NCBI GenBank assembly: GCA_903847385.1
Contig: CAINDO010000327.1
Location: forward strand, 1 to 46,852
Direction of reading: 5' to 3'
Source: an uncultured Myxococcales bacterium
GTDB lineage: Bacteria > Myxococcota_A > Bradymonadia > UBA7976 > UBA1532
DNA length: 46,852 bases
Position numbers and translations under genes: made by a program. Positions 7,735 to 15,018 of this stretch are shown here, one piece after another (the stretch's first letter is position 1; each line of letters opens with the position of its first letter). The notes under the pieces were generated by a model. That model had not been told where the DNA came from, did not search any database, and saw only the letters and a list, made by a program, of their open reading frames with translations.

Positions 7735-9231
7735 TCAGTCCCGGTAGCGCGCCCACTCCACGCCGAGTTTGCGCATGCGCGCGCGGAGCGTGTGCGGGTT
7801 GATGCCCAGCACCGCCGCGGCGCCGCGGTCGCCCTCGATGCGGCCGTGCGTGCGGCGCAGGGCGGCCTCGATCGCCTCGCGGTTGGCCGCCTCGAGCGTC
7901 ACCGTGTCCATGGGGCGGTCCGACCGCGGCGCCGGGGGCCCGCTCACGCCGAGCGCCGAGGCGATCTCCAGGCGGCGGCCGTAGCCCAGGATCGCCGCGC
8001 GGTCGATGACGGCCGCGAGCTCGCGCACGTTGCCCGGCCAGGGGTAGGCGCGCAGCAGGGCCACGTCCTCGGTCGTGGGCGACAGCGGCTTTGTGTAGAG
8101 CCGCTGACCGGCGCTCTCGGCGAAGTGGCGCGCCAGGGGTTCGATGTCGTCCAGCCGCTCGCGCAGGGGCGGCAGGCGGATCGGGAACACCGACAGCCGG
8201 TACCACAGGTCCTCGCGGAAGCTGCCGCCGTGGAGCATCTCGCGCATGTCGCGGTGCGTGGCGGCCACGATGCGGATCGACGTGCGCAGCGCGCGCTGAC
8301 CGCCGACGCGCTCGAACTCGCCGTCCTGCAGCACGCGCAGCAGGCGCACCTGCGCCGCGGCGGGCAGCTCGCCGAGCTCGTCGAGGAACAGCGTGCCGCC
8401 GTCCGCGCGCTCGAACCAGCCGCGGCGCATGGCCACGGCCCCCGTGAAGCTGCCCTTCTCGTGGCCGAACAGCTCCGAGTCCACCAGCTCCGAGGGGATG
8501 GCGCCGCAGTTGACCTTCAGGAACGGCCCGCTCGCCCGGCTGGACCGGTTGTGCACGGCGCGCGCGACGACCTCTTTGCCGGAGCCCGTCTCGCCCAGAA
8601 TCAGCACGGGCACGTCCGTGGGCGCGACCTGGTCGACGAGTGTCATCACGGTGCGCAGGCCGCCGCGCTCGCCGACGATGAACTCGTTGAGCTCCTCGGG
8701 GGGCACGCGGGCCCGCAGCGCGCGCGCGTCGGCCTCGGCGGCCTCGCGGCGGCGCGCCAGCTCGCCGATCACGCGGTCGTGGCCCAGCGCCACGCGCAGG
8801 GGCTCGGCGATGCCGGACAGGGCGTCCACGGCGGCGCCCAGGCCCGGCCCGTGGGCGAGCGCCAACGCCAGGCCGCCGCGCTCGTCCGGGCCCAGCTCGA
8901 TCAGCACGCCCTCGAGCGCGCCGGGGGCCGGGCCACCGGACGCGCCGGACACGACGGGTCGCAGCACGCGCACGCGGCCCACGAGCCCCGTCGGCGGGGC
9001 GTCGCTGCGGCCGAGCGCAGGGAGCGCCGCGCCCCCGAGCGCCGCACCGGCCAGCACGCGAGGCGCCGCGCCGCCGGCGTCGACCACGGCCACCTGCAGG
9101 CTCGTGACGGACCAGCGGCGCGCGAGCGCCTCCAGCACGCCGGGCAGGATGGCGTCCAGCTCCAGTTGGGCGGCGACGGTGCGCCAGATCTCCACCAGCA
9201 GTTCAGCGGGCAGCATCACGGGAGAGTCCAT
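7735..9231 (-). CDS. Sigma-54-dependent activator (GAF-AAA+-Fis), last gene of the ssu operon
   Basis: 498 residues. Residues about 15-170 form a GAF-like sensor. An AAA+ sigma-54 interaction domain follows, with Walker A GETGSGKE (213-220), the loop GSFTGA (Ser replacing the usual Ala of GAFTGA), Walker B 'GGTLFLDELGEL' and the arginine finger in 'REDLWYRL'. A C-terminal Fis-type HTH ends the protein ('AAAVLGINPHTLRARMRKLGVEW'). The start at 9231 overlaps the end of ssuC by 29 nt; a second in-frame ATG at 9216 would overlap by 14. Either way translation is likely coupled. Being inside a sulfonate-uptake operon with a sigma-54-like promoter before ssuA, it probably activates that operon. The effector sensed by the GAF domain is unknown. 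Confidence 0.9.
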   Translation of the reverse strand: MDSPVMLPAELLVEIWRTVAAQLELDAILPGVLEALARRWSVTSLQVAVVDAGGAAPRVLAGAALGGAALPALGRSDAPPTGLVGRVRVLRPVVSGASGGPAPGALEGVLIELGPDERGGLALALAHGPGLGAAVDALSGIAEPLRVALGHDRVIGELARRREAAEADARALRARVPPEELNEFIVGERGGLRTVMTLVDQVAPTDVPVLILGETGSGKEVVARAVHNRSSRASGPFLKVNCGAIPSELVDSELFGHEKGSFTGAVAMRRGWFERADGGTLFLDELGELPAAAQVRLLRVLQDGEFERVGGQRALRTSIRIVAATHRDMREMLHGGSFREDLWYRLSVFPIRLPPLRERLDDIEPLARHFAESAGQRLYTKPLSPTTEDVALLRAYPWPGNVRELAAVIDRAAILGYGRRLEIASALGVSGPPAPRSDRPMDTVTLEAANREAIEAALRRTHGRIEGDRGAAAVLGINPHTLRARMRKLGVEWARYRD

Positions 9232-10024
9232 GGCGCCTGTGAAGGGCGTCTTCCAGGGTGCGGAACACGAGCACGTCCACCAGGATACCGATCCCGAGGA
9301 CGACGACGAGCCAGGCGAGCAGGCCCTCGGCGTCGGAGAGCTCGCGGGCGAAGTGCAGGTGCGCCCCGAGCGAGGGTTTGTCGCCGATGAGCACCAGCAG
9401 CTCGCCGGCCATCAAGCTGCGCCACGCGAAGGCCCAGCCCTGCTTCACGCCGGACACGAAACCGGGCATCGCCGCGGGCAGGAGCACGTGGCGGAACAGC
9501 CCGAAACCCTCGAGGCCCAGCGAGCGCCCGGCCTTGACCAGCACCGGCGGCACGCGATCGAAGCTGTCCAGCAGCGCCACGGCGATGCAGGGCGCGGCGC
9601 CGAGGACCACGACCGTCTGGATGGCCTGCTCGGAGAGCTGGAAGAGCAGGATGGCCAGGGGGAACCAGGTCACGGAAGGCACGGTCTGCAGGCCGGCGAG
9701 GAGCGGGGCCACGGCCGCGCGGGCCCATCGGAAGCGGCCGAGGAACAGCCCCGCGCCGCCACCGATGACCACGGACATGCCCAGGCCGAGGAGCGCGCGC
9801 CCCAGGGTGATGCGGCACGCCTCGGCCGTCTTGCCGGCCAGCGTCTCCTCCCCGAGGCGCCGGAAGACGGGCCCGGGGCCCGGCAGGAGCCAGTCCGGCC
9901 ACATCCCCGAGCGCGACACGGCCTCCCAGGCCACGAGGGCCAGGGCCACGGAGACGAGCGGGGCGAAGCGGGCCAGGCGGAACGGCGCGCGGGCGCCCGC
10001 GGGTTGGGCGTCAGTCGACGGCAT
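9203..10024 (-). CDS. ssuC: ABC transporter permease, sulfonate/taurine type
   Basis: 273 residues of a binding-protein-dependent permease of the nitrate/sulfonate/taurine class: about six membrane segments and the cytoplasmic EAA loop 'GLFRHVLLPAAMPGFVSGVKQGWAFAWRSLMAGEL'. The start overlaps the end of ssuB by 14 nt and its end overlaps the regulator gene. This gene forms the membrane channel with ssuB (ATPase) and ssuA (binding protein). The symbol reflects class and context; taurine (TauC) or another organosulfur substrate is possible, since no desulfonating monooxygenase gene is nearby. Confidence 0.85.
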   Translation of the reverse strand: MPSTDAQPAGARAPFRLARFAPLVSVALALVAWEAVSRSGMWPDWLLPGPGPVFRRLGEETLAGKTAEACRITLGRALLGLGMSVVIGGGAGLFLGRFRWARAAVAPLLAGLQTVPSVTWFPLAILLFQLSEQAIQTVVVLGAAPCIAVALLDSFDRVPPVLVKAGRSLGLEGFGLFRHVLLPAAMPGFVSGVKQGWAFAWRSLMAGELLVLIGDKPSLGAHLHFARELSDAEGLLAWLVVVLGIGILVDVLVFRTLEDALHRRHGLSRDAAR

Positions 10025-10754
10025 GGGCGGCTTTCAGGAGATCCAGCAGTTCCGCGGCGCGGGTGGCCACCTCGGGCGACTCGATGCGGCGGGGGCGGGG
10101 CAGGTCGATGTGATGCTCCGACAAGATGCGGCCCGGCCGCGGCGCGAGCATCACCACGCGGTCCGCCAGGCGAACGGCCTCGCGGGCGTTGTGGGTCACG
10201 AAGAGAATGGTCAGGCCCTCGTCGCGCCAGATGCGCTCGAGCTCCTCGTGCAGGCGGTCGCGGCTCATGGCGTCCAGCGCCGCGAAGGGTTCGTCGAGCA
10301 GCAGGAGCTTGGCCCCCTGCGCGAGCGCGCGCACCAGGGCCACGCGCTGCCGCATGCCGCCGGAGAGCTGGTGGGGCTGCGCATCCGCGAAGGCCTCGAG
10401 CTTCACCAGCGCGAGCAGCTCGGCGATCCGCGCCTTGCGGGCGCCGGACTCCAGCCCGGCCAGTCGCAGCGGCAGGTCCAGGTTCTTGGTCACCGAGAGC
10501 CAGGGGAAGAGCGCGGACTCCTGGAACATGAGCGCCGGGCGGCCGATGGGCAGCGTGAGCGTGCCCTCGGTCACGGACTCCAGGCCGGCCAGCATGTGCA
10601 ACAGCGTGCTCTTGCCGCAGCCGGACGCGCCGACCAGGCACACGAACTCACCCCGCGCGACCGTGAGGTTCAGGTTCTCGATGGCCGTGACGGGGGACTT
10701 GGTGCCGCCGTAGACCTTGCGGAGCCCGCGGATGTCGAGGGCGGGCTCGGTCAT
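10011..10754 (-). CDS. ssuB: ABC transporter ATPase, sulfonate/taurine type
   Basis: 247 residues from ATG 10754 (GGGGGAG upstream). It has Walker A GASGCGKST, the Q-loop 'MFQESALFPWLS', signature LSGGMRQR, Walker B LLLLDEPF, the D-loop 'ALDAMSRD' and the switch His in 'FVTHN', all of the nitrate/sulfonate/taurine subfamily. A GTG at 10826 that overlaps the ssuA stop (GTGA) is in frame and would add 24 residues, ending GPLGGADPRSGRGGGA just before Met of 'MTEPALD'. That extension is encoded entirely by the palindromic element at 10755-10826. The shorter form matches usual family length; whether the longer form is made is unknown. Confidence 0.88.
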   Translation of the reverse strand: MTEPALDIRGLRKVYGGTKSPVTAIENLNLTVARGEFVCLVGASGCGKSTLLHMLAGLESVTEGTLTLPIGRPALMFQESALFPWLSVTKNLDLPLRLAGLESGARKARIAELLALVKLEAFADAQPHQLSGGMRQRVALVRALAQGAKLLLLDEPFAALDAMSRDRLHEELERIWRDEGLTILFVTHNAREAVRLADRVVMLAPRPGRILSEHHIDLPRPRRIESPEVATRAAELLDLLKAAHAVD

Positions 10755-10826
10755 TGCTCCGCCCCCCCGCCCGCTGCGCGGGTCTGCCCCCCCGAGGGGG
10801 CCCGTTCCCTCGATGCTCTCGGTCAC
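10755..10826 (-). repeat. Palindromic micro-ORF element, copy in the ssuA-ssuB junction
   Basis: A 72-bp insert lies between the ssuA stop and ssuB ATG. Read on the minus strand it starts GTGACCGAG and is followed by ATGACCGAG, the start of ssuB, so 8 of the 9 bases flanking it are repeated. Inside are two hairpins, CCCCC-TC-GGGGG and CCCGC-GCA-GCGGG. The element at 40406-40553 has the same order (CCCCCC-GC-GGGGGG, then CCCCGC-GAA-GCGGGG), the same CAG spacer and the same trailing GGGGGGGC. Its length is a multiple of three, so ssuB stays in frame with the element's ORF. Confidence 0.8.
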
Positions 10827-11923
10827 GGCAGCCCCGCCACGGCGGGCAGCGCCCGGGCCTTCAGCACGGCGTTCAGGCTGTCGAGCGCGTACAGGCCCGA
10901 GAGCGGCTGCTCGATCGGCTTGAGCAGGTCCACGGCCTGCGCGTTCTGCGCGGACACGGCCAGCGTCGAGGCGAGCGGGTCCGCGGTGAACTCCAGGCCC
11001 TGCCAGGCCGAGGCGAGCAGCTCGGCGCCGATGGCCTTGCCGGTGATCTTCTCGATGCGGGCGTTGGCGGCGGCCTGCGCCTCGGCGGGCGCCTTGGCGA
11101 TCAGGTCCAGGGCGTCCAGGTGGGCGCCCAGCAGCTTCTCGGCGAGGCCGGCGTTGGCGGCGTCCTTCAGCCAGGCCGTCCGGGCGATGATGTGGGTCGT
11201 GAGGAAGCGTCCGTTCGGCCAGAGGGTCTTCTCGTCCACGAGAACCTTGCCGCCGCCCTCTCTCACGAGCCGGCTGGCCCACGGCTCGGGGACCCAGGCG
11301 CCGGCCAGCGTGCCCGCGCGGAACGCCTCGAGCGTCTGCGCGTTCTCTTGCGGCAGCACGGACACGTCTCCGCCCTGCAGCGCCACGGCGTAGCCCTGCG
11401 CCTTCAGCCAGGTGCGCAGCGCCACGTCCTGCGTGCCGCCGAGTTGCGGGCTGGCCACGGACTTGCCTTTCAGGTCGGCGGCGCCGTTGATCTCCGGCCG
11501 CACGATGAGGGCCGCGCCCCCGCTGCAGGCGCCGGCGAGCACGCGCACGGCCTCGCCCCGGGACCGGGCGTAGGCGTTGATGGCCGGGTTCGGGCCGATG
11601 TAGGTCACGTCCAGAGCGCCGGAGAGGAGCGCCTCGACGGCGGCGGGGCCGGCGTTGAAGGTCTTGAACTCGACCTTCACGTTCGGGCCGACGGCCTTCT
11701 CGAAGAGGCCCTTCTCCACCGCCACGAGCGCGGGCGCGTGGGTGATGTTGGGGAAAAAGCCGATGCGCAGGGTCTGCGTGGCGGCGGGCGGCGGCGCCGA
11801 GCCGGGGCCACCGGCCGAGGGCTTGGGCGCCTCGGAGCAGCCGACGAGGCTCGCCGCGAGGACGACGAGCGCGCAGAGCGCCTGACGGAATGCGAAACGT
11901 TTGTCTTGAATCGTGAACTTCAT
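10823..11923 (-). CDS. ssuA: ABC transporter substrate-binding lipoprotein, sulfonate/taurine type
   Basis: 366 residues from ATG 11923. A signal peptide with the lipobox L-V-G-C ('VLAASLVGC') is followed by a Pro/Ala linker and then an SsuA/TauA/NMT1-type periplasmic binding domain from about residue 50 ('LRIGFFPNITHAPALVAVEKGLFEK', 'VASPQLGGTQDVALRTWLKAQGY', 'GAWVPEPWASRLV'). It delivers an organosulfur ligand to the SsuBC membrane complex. An upstream TTG at 11953 is in frame but would add a charged stretch before the signal peptide, so it was rejected. The stop TGA overlaps a GTG (GTGA) that opens the palindromic element before ssuB. The predicted sigma-54 transcription start would lie about 3 nt before the ATG. 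Confidence 0.87.
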   Translation of the reverse strand: MKFTIQDKRFAFRQALCALVVLAASLVGCSEAPKPSAGGPGSAPPPAATQTLRIGFFPNITHAPALVAVEKGLFEKAVGPNVKVEFKTFNAGPAAVEALLSGALDVTYIGPNPAINAYARSRGEAVRVLAGACSGGAALIVRPEINGAADLKGKSVASPQLGGTQDVALRTWLKAQGYAVALQGGDVSVLPQENAQTLEAFRAGTLAGAWVPEPWASRLVREGGGKVLVDEKTLWPNGRFLTTHIIARTAWLKDAANAGLAEKLLGAHLDALDLIAKAPAEAQAAANARIEKITGKAIGAELLASAWQGLEFTADPLASTLAVSAQNAQAVDLLKPIEQPLSGLYALDSLNAVLKARALPAVAGLP

Positions 11924-11936
11924 ATCGCGGCGCCCG

Positions 11937-11952
11937 AGCAAGTTCCGGGCCA
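11937..11952 (-). promoter_or_regulatory. Candidate sigma-54 promoter of the ssu operon
   Basis: Minus strand TGGCCCGGAACTTGCT fits the -24/-12 consensus TGGCACG-N4-TTGCW with a single mismatch (C for A at the fifth base). GG and GC have the exact spacing required. Transcription would start near 11926, leaving only about 3 nt before the ssuA ATG, which is the main reason for doubt. The operon's last gene is a sigma-54 activator, which supports the call. Confidence 0.5.
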
Positions 11953-12016
11953 AGGGACTCTGTCGGAGTTCGACGGCCCGGCGCCGTGAAGAACGACGGG
12001 CGACACGGGCAAACCG

Positions 12017-12064
12017 TCACGGGCGGCCGTGAAAAACGATGGCCGCCCGTGAAATGTCACGGGC
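12017..12064. repeat. Overlapping inverted repeats between the XRE-cupin gene and ssuA
   Basis: A 12-bp perfect inverted repeat, TCACGGGCGGCC (12017-12028) and GGCCGCCCGTGA (12041-12052), has a 12-nt loop. The right arm also forms the second hairpin GCCCGTGA-AATG-TCACGGGC (12045-12064), identical in its stem to the hairpin at 3972-3991. Two mutually exclusive structures are possible. It could be a terminator or attenuator after the XRE-cupin gene, or a dispersed intergenic repeat. No U-tract follows on the minus strand. Confidence 0.6.
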
Positions 12065-12076
12065 GCGGGCCCAATC

Positions 12077-12790
12077 TCAGCGGCTGTAGACCAGCACGTT
12101 GTGGGCGTGGGTCTCGCCGGGGCCGGCGTTCTCGTAGGCGTGGGGCACGTCCGCCGAGAACACGATGGCGTCCCCCGGCTCCAGCTCGTAGGTGGCCGGG
12201 CCGACGACCAGGCTCAGGCGCCCCGAGAGCACGACGACGAGCTCGCGGGTGCCCGGCGCGTGGGCGTCCGCGGCGTGGCGCGCGCCTTTGGCGAGGCGCA
12301 GCTCGTAGGCCTCCACGGGCGCGAGCGCGCCGGCCCGCAGCAGCGCGCGGCTCTCGAAGGTCGAGTCCGTGGAGCGCAGCACGGGCATCTCCGCGCGCCG
12401 CAGCAGTTGCACGCCGCCGCCCGTCTCGCCCAGGAGCTCGCCGAAGGGCACGCCCAGGCCCGTGGCGATCTTCCAGACCGCGCCGATGCTGGGGTTGCTC
12501 TTGCCCGTCTCGATCTGCGACAGCGCCGCGCGGCTCACGCCGGACGCCTGCGACAGCGCCTCGAGCGAGAGCCCGCGGGCCTTGCGCAGCGCGCGGATGT
12601 TCGTCGACACGCGCTCGGCCACGTCCGTGACGTCCGCCGGGGGCGGGCTCTGGACATGGGGCGCCGGCGCGGGCTGAATCTCGGGCGGCGGGCCCTGGAT
12701 CGACGGCGGCGGCACGAAGGCGTTCGACTTCTTCTTGGGTTTGTCGGCCTTGGACTTGTCGGCCTTGGCCTTGTCTTTGGACTTGCTCAT
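12077..12790 (-). CDS. XRE-family regulator with C-terminal cupin domain
   Basis: 237 residues; GGAG lies upstream of the ATG. The first ~50 residues are a Lys-rich then Pro-rich tail ('SKSKDKAKADKSKADKPKKK'). An XRE helix-turn-helix covers about residues 60-115 ('IRALRKARGLSLEALSQASGVSRAALSQIETGKSNPSI') and a small-molecule-binding cupin about 165-235 ('GTRELVVVLSGRLSLVVGPATYELEPGDAIVFSADVPHAYEN'). Regulators of this plan often respond to amino acids or polyamines. It lies 41 nt after the cysteine synthase gene on the same strand and before the sulfonate transporter, so a role in sulfur control is likely but not shown. Confidence 0.85.
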   Translation of the reverse strand: MSKSKDKAKADKSKADKPKKKSNAFVPPPSIQGPPPEIQPAPAPHVQSPPPADVTDVAERVSTNIRALRKARGLSLEALSQASGVSRAALSQIETGKSNPSIGAVWKIATGLGVPFGELLGETGGGVQLLRRAEMPVLRSTDSTFESRALLRAGALAPVEAYELRLAKGARHAADAHAPGTRELVVVLSGRLSLVVGPATYELEPGDAIVFSADVPHAYENAGPGETHAHNVLVYSR

Positions 12791-12831
12791 CGGGGGCTCC
12801 GCGGGGTCGAGTCAGACCGGATCAGTTCAGA

Positions 12832-13818
12832 TCAAATCATGAGGCCGTCGGCGTTGAAGACGCCGTCGAAAAGCACCGAGCTCAGGTAACGCTCGCCGGA
12901 GTCGGGGAGCACCACCACGATGGTCTGGCCTTCGCTCTCGGGCCGCGCGGCCACGCGCAGGGCGGCCGTCACCGCTGCGCCGCACGAGATGCCGCCCAGG
13001 ATGCCCTCCTCGCGGGCGAGCCGTCGGGCGTTCTCGATGGCCTCCTCGTTGGTGACCTGAGCGATCTCGTCCACGAGAGAAAGATCCAGCACGTCCGGCA
13101 CGAAGCCCGCGCCGATGCCCTGGATCTTGTGCGCGCCCGGCGCCAGGGGCAGTCCGGCCCGCGTCTGCGTCAGCACGGGGCTGCCCGCCGGCTCCACCGC
13201 CACGCTGCGTACGTTCAGGCCGCGGTGTTTCTTCAGGTAGCGCGACACGCCCGTGATCGTGCCGCCCGTGCCCACGCCGGCGACGAACGTGTGCACGATG
13301 CCCGCCGTGTCGTGCCAGATCTCCGGCCCCGTCGTCGTCTCGTGGATCGCCGGGTTGGCCGGGTTCTTGAACTGCTGCAGGAGCAGGTAGTGGTCCGGAT
13401 CCGAGGCGGCGATCTCCTCGGCGCGGGCGATGGCGCCCTTCATGCCGCGGGTGCCGTCCGTGAGGATCAGGCGGGCGCCGAAGGCCGTCAGCAGCTTGCG
13501 CCGCTCGATGCTCATCGTCTCGGGCATGGTCAGCGTGATGGGCACGCCGCGCACCGCCGCGGCCATCGCCAGCGCGATGCCGGTGTTGCCGCTGGTGGGC
13601 TCGATGAGCTCGCGGCCGGGGCCGAGCAGGCCGCGCTTCTCGGCGTCCCACACCATCGCGGCGCCGATGCGGCACTTGACGGAGTAGGCCGGGTTGCGGC
13701 CCTCGATCTTGGCCAGGACGGTGGCCTTCAGGCCAGCGGTGATGCGGTGGAGCCGGACGAGGGGCGTGCGGCCGATCGAGACGGCGTTGTCGGCATGCCA
13801 GCGGATGGCGTCGGACAT
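12832..13818 (-). CDS. cysK: Cysteine synthase A
   Basis: 328 residues, with GGAGG 8 nt before the ATG. A PLP fold-type II enzyme making cysteine from O-acetylserine and sulfide. The PLP Lys is K48 in 'NPAYSVKCR', the substrate loop is '[12 protein letters not shown]', the phosphate loop '[10 protein letters not shown]', and a Ser faces the pyridine nitrogen in 'GISCGAAV'. Length and motifs match CysK rather than cystathionine beta-synthase, which has 'SIKDR'. It opens a minus-strand run of cysK, XRE-cupin regulator, ssuABC and sigma-54 activator, so sulfide supply and organosulfur uptake are genetically grouped. The lipoprotein at 13984 is divergent. Confidence 0.92.
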   Translation of the reverse strand: MSDAIRWHADNAVSIGRTPLVRLHRITAGLKATVLAKIEGRNPAYSVKCRIGAAMVWDAEKRGLLGPGRELIEPTSGNTGIALAMAAAVRGVPITLTMPETMSIERRKLLTAFGARLILTDGTRGMKGAIARAEEIAASDPDHYLLLQQFKNPANPAIHETTTGPEIWHDTAGIVHTFVAGVGTGGTITGVSRYLKKHRGLNVRSVAVEPAGSPVLTQTRAGLPLAPGAHKIQGIGAGFVPDVLDLSLVDEIAQVTNEEAIENARRLAREEGILGGISCGAAVTAALRVAARPESEGQTIVVVLPDSGERYLSSVLFDGVFNADGLMI

Positions 13819-13838
13819 GGTGGACCTCCGCGGGGCAG

Positions 13839-13866
13839 CGTATGTGCGGCCGGCGGGGTCGGTCAA
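13839..13866 (-). promoter_or_regulatory. Possible sigma-70-type promoter of cysK
   Basis: Minus strand TTGACC (13866-13861) and CATACG (13844-13839) with a 16-bp spacer resemble -35 and -10 boxes, about 20-25 nt before the cysK ATG and its strong ribosome binding site. The -10 match is only partial. Confidence 0.35.
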
Positions 13867-13983
13867 AGGAATCTTCACCATTCGAGAGGCGATTCCAGGA
13901 TACGGAACGCATCGGCCGGCCTTTACGGGTCTGCCCGGATCCATCAGGCTGGGGGACGTTGCGCGATGAAGGGGGAGTTTGGA

Positions 13984-14883
13984 ATGGCCGGTGGAACGCT
14001 CACGCTGTGGCTCGGGCTCGCCGGGAGCCTCGCGCTCGGCTGCGTCGCCGACCCGGTGGCGCGCCGCGACGAGGACCCGCTCGACGCCGGCGTGGCAGAC
14101 GCCGTCATGGTCGCGCCCGTGCCCGACGCGGACCCGGTCGACGCGGCGCCGCGCACGCCGGAGTGCGTACTGGAGGCTGACGACCCGCGGACCGGTGAGA
14201 CGATTCACCGATGCGAGCTGTTCGAGCGGGATCGCCTCTCGGTCTGTGAACAGTTCGCGCAGTGCCTCTGCATCGCCGGGTTCGAGTACGCCGGGGAGCC
14301 CTGGCAGGCGGCTGACCTTCTCATGTGCATCGGTGAACTCGTCGAGGTGCGCGGCGCCATCACGCTGGCCGACGACTGCCTCGGCGCAAGTGTCAGCGAG
14401 GTGGCCGCGAAATGGGGCGTCGCCGACGTCGACCCCGGGATGCTCGCCCCGCTCCGCCCGGTCGCGCCGGGCTGCGGCACCCTCGCGACGACCTTCGACC
14501 GGGCGCTCCCGTGGCCCGAGCCCGAGGACAATCACTGCGCCCTCGACCTCCGCGACGTGCAGACGGGCGACACGCGGACCTGCGCCATCTCGGCGGCGGC
14601 CGCCGACGGGACGTGTGAACAGGCCGCGTACTGCCTCTGCGCACCGGCGCTCCAAGTCCAGTTCTACCCGAGCAACGAGTACTACCGGTGCCTGACGTGG
14701 GCCTTCTTGGGCGATCTCGGACTGCAGGACCGCTGCAAGGCCCCGGGGGCGCGCGTCGCCGACGTGTCGGGCCGGTTCGACACCACGGGGCAAAGTGCGC
14801 CCGGATGGCAAGCGGACGTGACCCCCTCCCCCGGCTGCGCGGACGTCCCACTCGACCCCCGCTCGGGCGCGGCCCCGCGCTGA
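13984..14883 (+). CDS. Lipoprotein with two tandem Cys-rich domains
   Basis: 299 residues. The start at 13984 is preferred over an in-frame ATG at 13966 because GGGGGAG lies 6 nt before it. The signal peptide ends at L-A-L-G-C. After an Asp/Ala/Pro linker there are two copies of one unit, about residues 61-166 and 185-292. Cys spacing is nearly the same in both: 61/77/88/94/96 and 185/200/211/217/219, with matching 'TGET...C' and 'TGDT...C', then 'CEQ...QCLC' and 'CEQ...YCLC', and a terminal 'P-G-C'. Paired cysteines in an exported protein suggest disulfides. I do not recognise the family. It is convergent with rsr and its downstream RNA. Confidence 0.75.
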   Translation: MAGGTLTLWLGLAGSLALGCVADPVARRDEDPLDAGVADAVMVAPVPDADPVDAAPRTPECVLEADDPRTGETIHRCELFERDRLSVCEQFAQCLCIAGFEYAGEPWQAADLLMCIGELVEVRGAITLADDCLGASVSEVAAKWGVADVDPGMLAPLRPVAPGCGTLATTFDRALPWPEPEDNHCALDLRDVQTGDTRTCAISAAAADGTCEQAAYCLCAPALQVQFYPSNEYYRCLTWAFLGDLGLQDRCKAPGARVADVSGRFDTTGQSAPGWQADVTPSPGCADVPLDPRSGAAPR

Positions 14884-14910
14884 GCCCGCGCCCGAGATCC
14901 AAGATTCGAG

Positions 14911-15010
14911 AAAAAAGTTCCGCCGTCGCCCGACCGACGAGTTGAATTGCCGAGACGGGCATTTTACAGATGTAGTCCCGGCATGCATTCAGCCGGACGA
15001 CGGCGGAAAT
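14911..15010 (-). ncRNA. Candidate Ro-associated Y RNA (YrlA-like)
   Basis: Ten nt after the rsr stop, same strand, starts a sequence whose ends pair over 20 uninterrupted base pairs: 15008-14989 with 14937-14918 (17 Watson-Crick pairs, 3 G-U). UUUUUU (14916-14911) follows directly. The 51-nt apical part holds GCCG/CGGC and GGG/CCC pairings, an anticodon-loop-like CUGUAAA and a T-loop-like AAUUCAAC. A long end-to-end stem with a tRNA-like head is the known design of bacterial Y RNAs, which bind Rsr through the stem and are usually encoded beside rsr. The U-tract fixes the strand. Alternatively it is just an unusually large terminator for rsr, but 51 nt of structured loop argues against that. 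A detailed tRNA-like fold is not proven here. Confidence 0.65.
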
Positions 15011-15018
15011 CGAGGTCT

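Noticed and set aside
12831..13818. Cystathionine beta-synthase rather than CysK
   Set aside because: Length (328 aa), absence of a C-terminal CBS-pair region, and the NPAYSVKCR active-site segment point to cysteine synthase A.
14938..14988. A true tRNA(Tyr), because of CUGUAAA with anticodon GUA
   Set aside because: No acceptor stem of 7 bp with CCA, no canonical D arm, and the T-arm does not pair properly; the 20-bp stem with U-tract fits a Y RNA better.
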